A DNA stretch of 64,000 nucleotides from contig NZ_JAOUSF010000001.1 in assembly GCF_025660475.1 (NCBI RefSeq), positions 124,001 to 188,000 of the forward strand. The letters are read 5' to 3'. Under the pieces are notes generated by a model that did not search any database, was not told the origin of the DNA, and saw nothing but the letters and a program-made list of their open reading frames with translations. Below, in pieces: positions 56,862 through 64,000 of this stretch. Positions within the stretch are counted from its first letter, which is position 1; each line of letters starts with the position of its first letter. Origin of the DNA: Perspicuibacillus lycopersici (lineage in GTDB: Bacteria > Bacillota > Bacilli > Bacillales > Caldibacillaceae). A program made the translations under genes and the position numbers.

Positions 56862-58460
56862 CTATTCTTGTGATAACCATGTGCGAATTAATTTTGCAAA
56901 TTCTTCTGGCTGTTCTTTCGCCATTCTCTCAACTTGCTTCTTACGAATAGATTCTTCTGTCTCCTGTTCATCATTTAAATCAGGCACTGAAACCTCTTCA
57001 ATTTTTTCATCTACTACGATTTCTTCCAATTCACGATTATTTTTCTTCCGCTTAAATAGTAATGCAAGAAGAATGAAAATAAGTACTACTAGTCCTCCAC
57101 CTACAAAATACACCCAAAGCGGTATTCCATTTTCCATAATTGTTGATGGATTTGTTGTTTGTACTTTTCCAAGTAATGGCTGGAAGGTAACTGCAATTTT
57201 ATTATTTATTTCCTCATCAGTTAAAGCTTCGGCATTTTCATCCTTATCAATAGACGTACGAATAATCGTATTTAATATTTGTTGGATGCCTTCTTCAATT
57301 TCCGGTGAAACTGAATTAGGGTTTTCTGGATCTGGTGGTTCAGCAACAACTTGTATTCCGATATCGCGAATTTTATATGGACTTTCGACAATTTCCTTAC
57401 GAATGCGATTTACTTCGTTATTAATTGTTTCTTCCGTTTTATTATAATTGCCATTTCCATCAGTTCCTTCGACATAGGATGTTCCAAGTGAATCATTTCC
57501 ATCCTCTGCCTCTGGAACTCCTCCTGCTGCATCTGTCCCGGTATAGGATTCTGTCAGCCTTTGCGCACTAATCGTAAGACCTTCCATATTTTCTTCATCT
57601 ACTGGTTCCACTAAATTTTCTTCTCTTGTTTCTTGAGTAAAATCAATATCTGCTGTTACGGAAACTAGTACTTTATCTTGTCCCATTAATGTTCCAAGCA
57701 TATTTTGTACTTGACGCTGGAGATCCTTCTCTACTTCTTTCTTTATCGCATATTGACTTTCAAATTGAGACCCACTGGAAAAATTTTCACCATTTTCTAA
57801 ATCAAAGTACTCAAAATTTTGATTCATGATGACGATATTATCAGTAGGGAGATTTGGAATTGATTTTGAAACTAACGTATATAAAGACTTAATTTGTCCT
57901 TCATTGAATTGATAAGCTGGTTCGGTAGTCAATACAATTGATGCAGTAGCTTCCTCCGTAGAGTCTTGTACAAATATCCCCTTTTCTGGAAGGTTAATCA
58001 TCACATTTGCATCTTGAATACCATCAATACTCTTTATTAAATTGCTAAGCTCTGTTTGCATAGCATCCAATTTCATGACATTAAATTCATTATCGGTAGT
58101 ACCTAATCCAGCATTTTGGCTAAAAAATGAATAATCAATACTTCCCGATTCTGGAATACCTTCTGCTGCAAGCTCGACTAATAATGTATCGACCATCTCT
58201 TTTGGAACTTTTATCGTTGTTCCTCCGTCGACTATTTCTGATTTAACCCCACGAGTGTCTAACGCTTCCTTTATACTTCCTGTTTCTGAAGGTGTTAGAT
58301 TACTATAAAGAGGAACCATCGTCGATCTTGTTGTTAAAAATACTAACACTATAAGGAAAACGATAAAAAAAAGTATGGAGCCAATTAATAATCCCTTTTG
58401 GCGCCTATTTTTCTCTCTCCAAGATGTATTTATTTTCTGTAATAATTGCTGAACTTTCAT
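56862..58460 (-). CDS. fliF: Flagellar MS-ring protein FliF
   Basis: This 532-residue protein forms the membrane ring on which the flagellum is built. Two transmembrane segments lie at about 24-45 (LLIGSILFFIVFLIVLVFL) and 440-465 (LWVYFVGGGLVVLIFILLALLF), with a YscJ/FliF domain (about 50-220) that includes ALDTRGVKSEIVDGGTTIKVPKE, and a C-terminal tail for FliG binding. It begins about 90 bp after fliE, the widest gap in this part of the operon. Confidence 0.97.
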   Translation of the reverse strand: MKVQQLLQKINTSWREKNRRQKGLLIGSILFFIVFLIVLVFLTTRSTMVPLYSNLTPSETGSIKEALDTRGVKSEIVDGGTTIKVPKEMVDTLLVELAAEGIPESGSIDYSFFSQNAGLGTTDNEFNVMKLDAMQTELSNLIKSIDGIQDANVMINLPEKGIFVQDSTEEATASIVLTTEPAYQFNEGQIKSLYTLVSKSIPNLPTDNIVIMNQNFEYFDLENGENFSSGSQFESQYAIKKEVEKDLQRQVQNMLGTLMGQDKVLVSVTADIDFTQETREENLVEPVDEENMEGLTISAQRLTESYTGTDAAGGVPEAEDGNDSLGTSYVEGTDGNGNYNKTEETINNEVNRIRKEIVESPYKIRDIGIQVVAEPPDPENPNSVSPEIEEGIQQILNTIIRTSIDKDENAEALTDEEINNKIAVTFQPLLGKVQTTNPSTIMENGIPLWVYFVGGGLVVLIFILLALLFKRKKNNRELEEIVVDEKIEEVSVPDLNDEQETEESIRKKQVERMAKEQPEEFAKLIRTWLSQE

Positions 58461-58550
58461 TTCTATCGCTCCGAACAGTATTAATTAAAATGAAACACAT
58501 GATTTGGCTGTATACTTTGTAACTATTTAACTATAAAAATTGTGATTGAA

Positions 58551-58865
58551 CTATACTTGCATTCTCATTACTTCTTGATAAGCTTCTACAACTTTATTAC
58601 GTACTTCTAATGTAGCTTGTAACGTAATACTAGCTTTCTGGCTAGCGATCATTACATCATGTAATTCAACATTTTCACCTTTTGCCAGTTTCTCCGTCAT
58701 AACATCGGAGTTTACTTGTGCTTTATTGACATCCTCAATCGCATTTTTTAAAAAACTCGAGAAATTTTGCTGTGCTTCAGACGGTGTAATAGAATTACTT
58801 CCAACTGTTTGTATTTTATTAGTAGAAGCTATTGCGTTATTAAAAGTAATTGGATTGATTGCCAT
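58551..58865 (-). CDS. fliE: Flagellar hook-basal body complex protein FliE
   Basis: This 104-residue protein joins the MS ring to the rod. It has the FliE C-terminal pattern ENVELHDVMIASQKASITLQATLEVRNKVVEAYQEVMRMQV. The open frame is 22 codons longer, but ATG 58865 (MAINPITF) has the SD AAGGAGAA and the family starts here. It lies between flgC and fliF. Confidence 0.96.
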   Translation of the reverse strand: MAINPITFNNAIASTNKIQTVGSNSITPSEAQQNFSSFLKNAIEDVNKAQVNSDVMTEKLAKGENVELHDVMIASQKASITLQATLEVRNKVVEAYQEVMRMQV

Positions 58866-58962
58866 ATTGTTCTCCTTAATATTTCCAAATTTAAATATAG
58901 CTTGAGAATACCAAATGAAATACGAAATCAATATATCTTAAGCTAATAAATGGTATGATTCA

Positions 58963-59409
58963 TTATTTGCCGATTTCTAAAGCCTTCATTAACATCCCTT
59001 TAGAAGCATTAAATACTGTAACATTCGCTTCATAGGAACGAGTGGCACTCATTAAATCGACCATTTCCCTTAATGGATCAACATTTGGCATTTGAACATA
59101 ACCGTCTTCGTTTGCATCAGGATGCTCTGGATTATACACCATCTCAAACGGAGTTTCGTCCTCGACAATTTTCGATACTTGGACTCCTCCTGCATTTAAT
59201 GTATTACTATCCATTGCCTTGTTAAGAAAGGAAGAAAAGCTATTTTCTTTAGATTGTAGAACAACAGATTTTCTCGTGTAAGGAATCCATTGGCCATCCA
59301 CATATTCTCCTCTTGTCGTATCGACGTTCGCCATATTGGAAGAAATTACATCCATTCTCAAACGCTGCGCAGTTAAAGCAGATGCCGTAATATTTAAATT
59401 TGAGAACAT
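58963..59409 (-). CDS. flgC: Flagellar proximal rod protein FlgC
   Basis: This 148-residue rod protein begins FSNLNITASALTAQRLRMDVISSNMANVDTTRG and has PNVDPLREMVDLMSATRSYEANVTVFNASKGMLMKALEIGK at the C-terminus, both typical. Its ATG overlaps the flgB stop by one base (TAATG), so the two rod proteins are translationally coupled. A 97-bp gap to fliE follows. Confidence 0.97.
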   Translation of the reverse strand: MFSNLNITASALTAQRLRMDVISSNMANVDTTRGEYVDGQWIPYTRKSVVLQSKENSFSSFLNKAMDSNTLNAGGVQVSKIVEDETPFEMVYNPEHPDANEDGYVQMPNVDPLREMVDLMSATRSYEANVTVFNASKGMLMKALEIGK

Positions 59410-59801
59410 TATTGACTACCTCCCTTTATTACTGTTTGTAACGTCTGAAACTTTCCATTGAGTCTTTCAATTAAAGCATTATAGTAGATTTGATTATCTG
59501 CCAAATCCGACATTTCTTGATCAATATCCACACTATTACCATTGTTGTTGTATTGGACATTTTTCTTAGTAATTGTAAATGATTCTGAGCTTGTTTGAAA
59601 TGGTATATGTTTACTATTGGTCATATATGTTGGTAACGTTTTTTCCATTTCACTATTAAGTACAGATTTGAAGTTAACGTCTTTTGCTTTATAGTTTGGA
59701 GTATCTGCATTCGCGATATTTTGCGAAATTACTTGTTGTTTTAATGATGAATAATCTAATGACCTTTCCAATAAGGAAATCGTATTCGAAAATAAAGCCA
59801 T
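59409..59801 (-). CDS. flgB: Flagellar proximal rod protein FlgB
   Basis: This 130-residue rod protein is the first gene of the fla/che operon. It begins with SLLERSLDYSSLKQQVISQNIANADTPNYKAKDVNFKSVL, the NIANADTPNYKA motif being diagnostic. The ATG has AAGGGGGGA upstream. A leader of about 265 bases lies between the sigma-D-like promoter and this start. Confidence 0.97.
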   Translation of the reverse strand: MALFSNTISLLERSLDYSSLKQQVISQNIANADTPNYKAKDVNFKSVLNSEMEKTLPTYMTNSKHIPFQTSSESFTITKKNVQYNNNGNSVDIDQEMSDLADNQIYYNALIERLNGKFQTLQTVIKGGSQ

Positions 59802-59900
59802 ATTTGTCCCCCCTTAGAATGGAACCTGCAAATTATCCAAATAACCGACAAAATTTGCATGCTAATCTAATGATAATGCTCAAAGGTTGTATTGTCTATG

Positions 59901-59931
59901 AAAAAATAGGAATACATTAGATTTTTCCTAT
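59901..59931 (-). promoter_or_regulatory. Terminator-like hairpin in the fla/che leader
   Basis: ATAGGAA pairs with TTCCTAT (7 bp, 12-base loop), followed on the minus strand by six T residues. It lies about 100 bp before flgB and 150 bp after the sigma-D-type promoter. The stem has only two G-C pairs, so it may be a weak, regulated terminator. Confidence 0.4.
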
Positions 59932-60076
59932 GACTGACATAACCTATCAATTGTCTTTATGCAACTTTTTTACTATAAAAAAACATGTTTTCGATATAAA
60001 AATACATAATAATATAACATTCGACATTATCCAAAGAAATTCCTTCTAAGTCATTAGTTCTTTTTACCCATTTTTC

Positions 60077-60103
60077 GTATCGGCGCTAAAATTTGATAAA
60101 TTA
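60077..60103 (-). promoter_or_regulatory. Sigma-D (sigma-28) type promoter of the fla/che operon
   Basis: On the minus strand TAAT (60103-60100), exactly 15 bp, and GCCGATAC (60084-60077) match the sigma-D consensus TAAA-N15-GCCGATAT at 3 of 4 and 7 of 8 positions. Start near 60067. B. subtilis also has a sigma-D promoter here besides the main sigma-A promoter; I could not place the sigma-A one with confidence. Confidence 0.72.
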
Positions 60104-60310
60104 CACCTTTTTTCACCCAAATCTATCTGCAAAAAATTTAATAGCAAAACAGGCTAATATAAACAGGCTGTTTTACTATTTATAAAAAGACCGCAGACTG
60201 AATACACTTTAGGCATTCATTTTGGAATTTTTCGCGCTTTCACTCCGCTCAGCGTTTCAATTAATAAACCAATATCATGAAAAAACAACAATATTTAGAA
60301 AAGAGCCAAT
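60104..60310 (-). other. Intergenic DNA between codY terminator and fla/che promoter
   Basis: About 200 bp without a gene. It holds a short direct repeat AACAGGCT about 60164-60183 and an 11-mer (TTCACTCCGCT, 60239-60249) shared with the rseP-proS gap. The AGGCTGTTTT string also matches an end of the 123-bp repeat at 15888. It may be a decayed repeat; regulatory sites upstream of fla/che are possible too. Confidence 0.3.
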
Positions 60311-60357
60311 AAAAAAGACTGTAGGCAGCTCAAATATTTTTGAGATTGTCTACAGTC
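60311..60357 (-). terminator. Rho-independent terminator after codY
   Basis: GACTGTAG pairs with CTACAGTC (8 bp), continued by inner pairs (CTCAAA/TTTGAG), giving a stem of about 18 interrupted base pairs, followed on the minus strand by TTTTTT. It lies 40 bp past the codY stop and isolates codY from fla/che. Confidence 0.93.
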
Positions 60358-60397
60358 TATATAAGGTAGAAAAATCCACCTTGTATTTTTCGCTTTA

Positions 60398-61174
60398 TTA
60401 GTTTTTCACTTTTTCAAGTTCTACTAAGAATTTATCGTTAAGGATTTTAATGAATGTTCCTTTCATTCCTAGTGAGCGAGATTCAATGACACCAGCACTT
60501 TCTAATTTTCTTAATGCATTTACAATTACAGAACGAGTAATTCCTACACGGTCAGCAATTTTAGAAGCAACAAGTAAGCCTTCTTTTCCGTTTAGTTCTT
60601 CAAAAATGTGTTCAATTGCTTCTAATTCACTGTAAGATAGAGAACTAATTGCCATTTGAACAACTGCTTTACTACGAGCTTCTTCTTCAATTTGTTCTGA
60701 TTTTTCACGTAAAATTTCCATACCAACAACTGTTGCACCATATTCAGCTAATACTAAATCATCATCATTAAATGCTTGATCTAGGCGAGATAAAATTAAT
60801 GTACCTAGTCTTTCACCACCACCTACGATTGGAACAATAGTAGTAAGTCCTGTTTTGAATAAGTCTCTATTTTCCACAGGGAAGGCAGTATATTCACTTT
60901 CTACATCAAGATTTGCAGTAGTTTCTTTTACGTTAAATAAGCTATTTGTATATTCTTCAGGGAATTGACGATCTTCAAGCATTTTAATCATACGATCGTT
61001 TTCAATTTGTTGAGTAATGGAAAATCCAAGTAATTTACCTCTTCTGCTCACTACGAAAACATTCGCATCAATTACATCACATAATGTTTCAGACATTTCT
61101 TTAAAGTTTACAGGTTTTCCCCCTGCATTTTGAAGCATAGCGTTAATTTTTCTTGTTCTTGTAAGTAAATCCAT
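60398..61174 (-). CDS. codY: GTP-sensing global transcriptional repressor CodY
   Basis: This 258-residue regulator senses branched-chain amino acids and GTP and represses many genes during rich growth, among them motility genes in B. subtilis. The N-terminal GAF domain starts [29 protein letters not shown], and the winged helix has [39 protein letters not shown] (about 203-240). The ATG has AGGAGGAAG upstream. It is the last gene of the xerC-hslV-hslU-codY operon and the direct neighbour of fla/che. Confidence 0.99.
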   Translation of the reverse strand: MDLLTRTRKINAMLQNAGGKPVNFKEMSETLCDVIDANVFVVSRRGKLLGFSITQQIENDRMIKMLEDRQFPEEYTNSLFNVKETTANLDVESEYTAFPVENRDLFKTGLTTIVPIVGGGERLGTLILSRLDQAFNDDDLVLAEYGATVVGMEILREKSEQIEEEARSKAVVQMAISSLSYSELEAIEHIFEELNGKEGLLVASKIADRVGITRSVIVNALRKLESAGVIESRSLGMKGTFIKILNDKFLVELEKVKN

Positions 61175-61270
61175 TAGTACTTCCTCCTAGTTCATTCATT
61201 GTTTGATTTTTTGTTTGTTTTTATCTTTATTGTTTCTATGTTCATTGCAAAAGTTTAAAGATGGGCAGTC

Positions 61271-62686
61271 TTATAAAATAAATTGACTTAAATCTTTATT
61301 TTTCGAAATTACACCTAATTTTTCTTCAACATATTGTGGAGTTATCGTTATTTTTTCCATTGTAATTTCAGGAGCCTCGAACGATAAGTCTTCCAATAGT
61401 TTCTCCATAATTGTATGTAATCTCCTTGCCCCTATATTATCTGTATTTTGATTTACTTCATGTGCAACTTCTGCAATTCTACGAATAGCATCGTCTGAAA
61501 ATTCTATTTTTATACCTTCCGTTTCTAACAATGCAATATATTGTTTTAAGATCGCATTGTCTGGTTCAATTAGAATACTCATAAAGTCCTCAACAGATAA
61601 CTTCTTCAATTCTACACGAATAGGAAAACGTCCTTGCAATTCTGGAATTAAATCCGATGGTTTTGCCATATGGAATGCCCCTGCTGCAATGAATAAAATA
61701 TGATCAGTATTTACAGAACCGTATTTTGTCACTACAGTGGAACCTTCTACTACTGGTAAAATATCTCGTTGAACACCTTCTCGAGAAACATCCGCGGAAG
61801 ATCCACCTGAGCTTTTACTAGCAATTTTGTCAATTTCATCAATGAAGATAATCCCTGTTTGTTCGGCACGGAAAATGGCTTGTTCTGTAACTTCATCCAT
61901 ATCAATAAGTTTAGATGCTTCTTCATTTGTTAAAATTTTGCGAGCATCCTTCACTGGAAGCTTTCGTTTCTTTCGTTTTTTCGGTAAAAAGCTACCAAGC
62001 GCATCTTGCATATTCATTCCCATCTGTTCGATACCTGAGCCTTGAAGCATATCAAACATAGATGGGGTTTGTTCTTCCACTTCAATTGTCACAATTTCAT
62101 TCTCTAATTCACCATTTGCAAGCTTCTCACGTATGACGCGACGTTTTTCCGCACGATTTACATCTTCCGCTTCGCTTTTTGGTGATTGTTCTTCTTGATT
62201 TCCCCCACCAAACAGCATTTCAAATGGATTTTTAAATTGTGTAGATTTTTGAGCAGAAGGAACTAATAAATCAACAAGTCGGCGGTTAGCATTATGTAAT
62301 GCCTTTTCTTTCACGCTTACCATTTTTTCTTGTTTTACAATTCGCACACTAGTTTCTACCAAGTCACGGATCATGGATTCTACATCACGACCGACATAAC
62401 CCACTTCAGTAAATTTAGTAGCTTCCACTTTTACGAAAGGAGCATGAACAAGCTTTGCAATACGACGTGCAATTTCTGTTTTACCAACACCAGTTGGTCC
62501 GATCATCAGGATATTTTTCGGAATTACTTCATCGCGCAGTTTATCGGATAATAAACTTCTCCGATATCGATTTCTAAGTGCAATCGCTACAGCTCGCTTT
62601 GCTTCCGTTTGACCAACAATAAACTGGTCAAGCTTTTCCACAATTTGACGTGGCGTTAATTCCGCCCCTAATTGTTTTTGCTCCAT
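61271..62686 (-). CDS. hslU: ATP-dependent protease ATPase subunit HslU (ClpY)
   Basis: This 471-residue AAA+ unfoldase feeds substrates to HslV. Walker A is GPTGVGKT at 63-70, the [16 protein letters not shown] pore-region motif and Walker [10 protein letters not shown] (about 275) are present, together with the [19 protein letters not shown] sensor region and the C-terminal LSQFIL tail that inserts into HslV. The I domain (about 110-240) includes a charged stretch. The gap to codY (96 bp) shows no terminator. Confidence 0.98.
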   Translation of the reverse strand: MEQKQLGAELTPRQIVEKLDQFIVGQTEAKRAVAIALRNRYRRSLLSDKLRDEVIPKNILMIGPTGVGKTEIARRIAKLVHAPFVKVEATKFTEVGYVGRDVESMIRDLVETSVRIVKQEKMVSVKEKALHNANRRLVDLLVPSAQKSTQFKNPFEMLFGGGNQEEQSPKSEAEDVNRAEKRRVIREKLANGELENEIVTIEVEEQTPSMFDMLQGSGIEQMGMNMQDALGSFLPKKRKKRKLPVKDARKILTNEEASKLIDMDEVTEQAIFRAEQTGIIFIDEIDKIASKSSGGSSADVSREGVQRDILPVVEGSTVVTKYGSVNTDHILFIAAGAFHMAKPSDLIPELQGRFPIRVELKKLSVEDFMSILIEPDNAILKQYIALLETEGIKIEFSDDAIRRIAEVAHEVNQNTDNIGARRLHTIMEKLLEDLSFEAPEITMEKITITPQYVEEKLGVISKNKDLSQFIL

Positions 62687-62726
62687 ATGAACACTCCCTT
62701 TGAAAAGTGATGAAGAATTTTCACAC

Positions 62727-63269
62727 CTATATTTCTTCTACAACGATATTCTCGTTTGTATATACACAAATATTAGCGGCAATTTCAAGTGATGCTTTTG
62801 CAATATCCTTTGCAGATAAATGTTCACCCGCATATTGTTTTAATGCTCTTCCAGCAGACAGTGCGTAATTTCCACCGGAACCAATTGCTAAAATACCATC
62901 ATCCGGTTCAATTACTTCACCTGTACCAGATACTAATAATAGATCTGTTTCGTTCATAACAATTAACATGGCTTCAAGCTTTCGTAATACTTTATCACTG
63001 CGCCAAAGCTTTGCTAATTCTACAGATGCTCTTTGAAGATTGCCATTATATTCTTCCAGTCTTGCTTCAAACAATTCAAATAAAGTAAAGGCATCGGCAA
63101 CAGATCCTGCAAATCCAGCAAGTACTTTCCCGTTAAAAAGTCTCCTTACTTTTCTTGCAGTATGTTTCATTACAACCGCATTTCCTAGCGTTACTTGCCC
63201 ATCGCCCGACATTGCTCCCTTGCCATTATGGTGAATAGCAAATATGGTTGTTGCATGAAATTGTTCCAC
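62727..63269 (-). CDS. hslV: ATP-dependent protease proteolytic subunit HslV (ClpQ)
   Basis: This 180-residue protein is the proteasome-beta-like peptidase of HslVU. It begins [20 protein letters not shown], with [25 protein letters not shown] and the catalytic-lysine region following, and [14 protein letters not shown] near the end. The start is GTG with a strong SD (AAAGGAGG), so the N-terminus is well supported. The TT of ATTIF aligns with the usual mature threonine, six residues in. B. subtilis ClpQ is reported to use an N-terminal serine; here residue 2 is glutamate. The catalytic mechanism is therefore open. Confidence 0.97.
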   Translation of the reverse strand: MEQFHATTIFAIHHNGKGAMSGDGQVTLGNAVVMKHTARKVRRLFNGKVLAGFAGSVADAFTLFELFEARLEEYNGNLQRASVELAKLWRSDKVLRKLEAMLIVMNETDLLLVSGTGEVIEPDDGILAIGSGGNYALSAGRALKQYAGEHLSAKDIAKASLEIAANICVYTNENIVVEEI

Positions 63270-63286
63270 AAAAATCCTCCTTTTAT

Positions 63287-64000
63287 TTAGGCACGTGGAT
63301 GATGTGCCAGATAAACTTTTTGTAATTGTTCTTTTGTAACATGTGTATATACTTGTGTAGAAGATAATTGGGAATGCCCTAGTAGTTCTTGTACCGCTCT
63401 TAAGTCTGCCCCATTATTTAATAAATGAGTAGCAAAAGAATGTCTAATCATATGTGGATGAATATGCTGGCTATTACCAGCTTTTTCGATTAACTTATTA
63501 AAAATATATCGAATACCTCTAGCTGTTAGAGGTGTCCCCTTTTGATTAACAAAAAGATAGGTATGTTTTTGATTTTTCATCAATTGATTTCGACCATTAT
63601 TTATGTAATTTTGCAATGATTGCATAGCAAAATGACCGAACGGAACATACCGTTCTTTATTTCCTTTACCTCTAACTAATAAGACAGAATTATACTCGTC
63701 CAAGTCAGTGAGCTCTATCCCAGAACATTCACTTACACGTATTCCTGTTGCATACATCAATTCAAGAATTGCAAGATCTCGTAGACCAGCAGGAGTTGAA
63801 GTGTCAATTGATTGGAATAGTATTTCCATTTCCTCTTCATAGAAAAACTCTGGAAGTCGCTTTTCTAATTTCGGTAGGGATACTTGGCTAAAAGGATTAG
63901 ATTGAACATGAGTTTCACGCAACAAAAACTTGAAAAAGGACCGTAAACTCGATATTTTTCTAGCTACCGATTTTTTAGCGTATCGTTTTTCATAGAGTTT
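63287..64000 (-). CDS. xerC: Tyrosine recombinase XerC/CodV, 5' end outside window
   Basis: The frame stays open to the window edge ([28 protein letters not shown] at its start), so about 237 C-terminal residues of roughly 300 are visible. Catalytic residues are in ATGIRVSE (arginine), [20 protein letters not shown] (H-x-x-R), [16 protein letters not shown] (histidine and nucleophile tyrosine). It resolves chromosome dimers at dif with a partner Xer. It lies 17 bp upstream of hslV, as codV lies upstream of clpQ in B. subtilis. Confidence 0.96.
   Translation of the reverse strand, partial: KLYEKRYAKKSVARKISSLRSFFKFLLRETHVQSNPFSQVSLPKLEKRLPEFFYEEEMEILFQSIDTSTPAGLRDLAILELMYATGIRVSECSGIELTDLDEYNSVLLVRGKGNKERYVPFGHFAMQSLQNYINNGRNQLMKNQKHTYLFVNQKGTPLTARGIRYIFNKLIEKAGNSQHIHPHMIRHSFATHLLNNGADLRAVQELLGHSQLSSTQVYTHVTKEQLQKVYLAHHPRA

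Noticed and set aside
56881..57447. 188-residue open frame on the + strand
   Set aside because: It is a shadow of fliF; serine/isoleucine-rich translation with no recognisable domain or SD.
59684..59920. 78-residue + strand frame overlapping flgB and its leader
   Set aside because: Antisense to flgB with a low-complexity translation; the leader structures explain the region better.
1..64000. CRISPR array, tRNA or rRNA genes, prophage or defence genes
   Set aside because: No regularly spaced repeats, cloverleaf sequences or such gene families were found. Apart from the IS remnant and small repeats the window is conserved core chromosome.

Overview
The window is a stretch of core chromosome from a low-GC, endospore-forming, motile Gram-positive bacterium of the Bacillaceae/Planococcaceae type. 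The evidence is gene content and order (xerC-hslV-hslU-codY, the 31-gene fla/che operon, rpsB-tsf, pyrH-frr, uppS-cdsA-dxr-rseP, proS, polC, rimP-nusA-ylxR-ylxQ-infB-ylxP-rbfA-truB-ribF, rpsO, pnp, ylxY-mlpA-ymxH, dpaA-dpaB, asd-dapG), which is the same order as in Bacillus subtilis. Spore genes (dipicolinate synthase, YlxY, YmxH), Gram-positive PolC and CodY support this. The species cannot be named from the sequence alone. Apart from one decayed insertion sequence on the + strand, every gene is on the minus strand, so the window reads from high to low coordinates.

Reading in transcription order: 64000-60400 holds xerC (cut by the window edge), the HslVU (ClpQY) protease and the global regulator CodY, closed by a strong terminator. 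From about 60100 a sigma-D-type promoter leads into the fla/che operon (59801-31773): basal body rod and ring (flgB, flgC, fliE, fliF), C-ring and export ATPase (fliG, fliH, fliI, fliJ), MotE-like ylxF, hook (fliK, flgD, a PF12611-type protein, flgE), flbD, fliL, switch (fliM, fliY, cheY), export gate (fliO, fliP, fliQ, fliR, flhB, flhA), placement GTPases (flhF, flhG), chemotaxis (cheA, cheW, cheC, cheD), sigD and swrB. The cheB gene expected between flhG and cheA is missing here.

31700-28166 holds rpsB, tsf, pyrH and frr with leaders and terminators between them. 27911-16701 holds isoprenoid and phospholipid synthesis (uppS, cdsA, dxr), the intramembrane protease rseP, proS and polC. Between proS and polC lies an internally deleted IS1182-like element (21235-21831) inserted at a duplicated terminator hairpin. 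16620-9144 is the rimP-nusA-infB translation operon through truB and ribF, with a 123-bp MITE-like repeat inserted between rimP and nusA. 9140-6099 holds rpsO and pnp, and 6022-1 the sporulation and lysine-pathway genes.

No CRISPR array, tRNA, rRNA, prophage, defence island or novel gene cluster is visible. The main points of interest are regulatory RNA structures in leaders and inside the flagellar operon, a near-consensus sigma-K promoter for dpaAB, the two repeat elements, an HslV without the usual N-terminal nucleophile position, and the missing cheB. Start codons were reassigned in many genes because a Shine-Dalgarno (SD) sequence lies inside the longest open frame; TTG and GTG starts are frequent.
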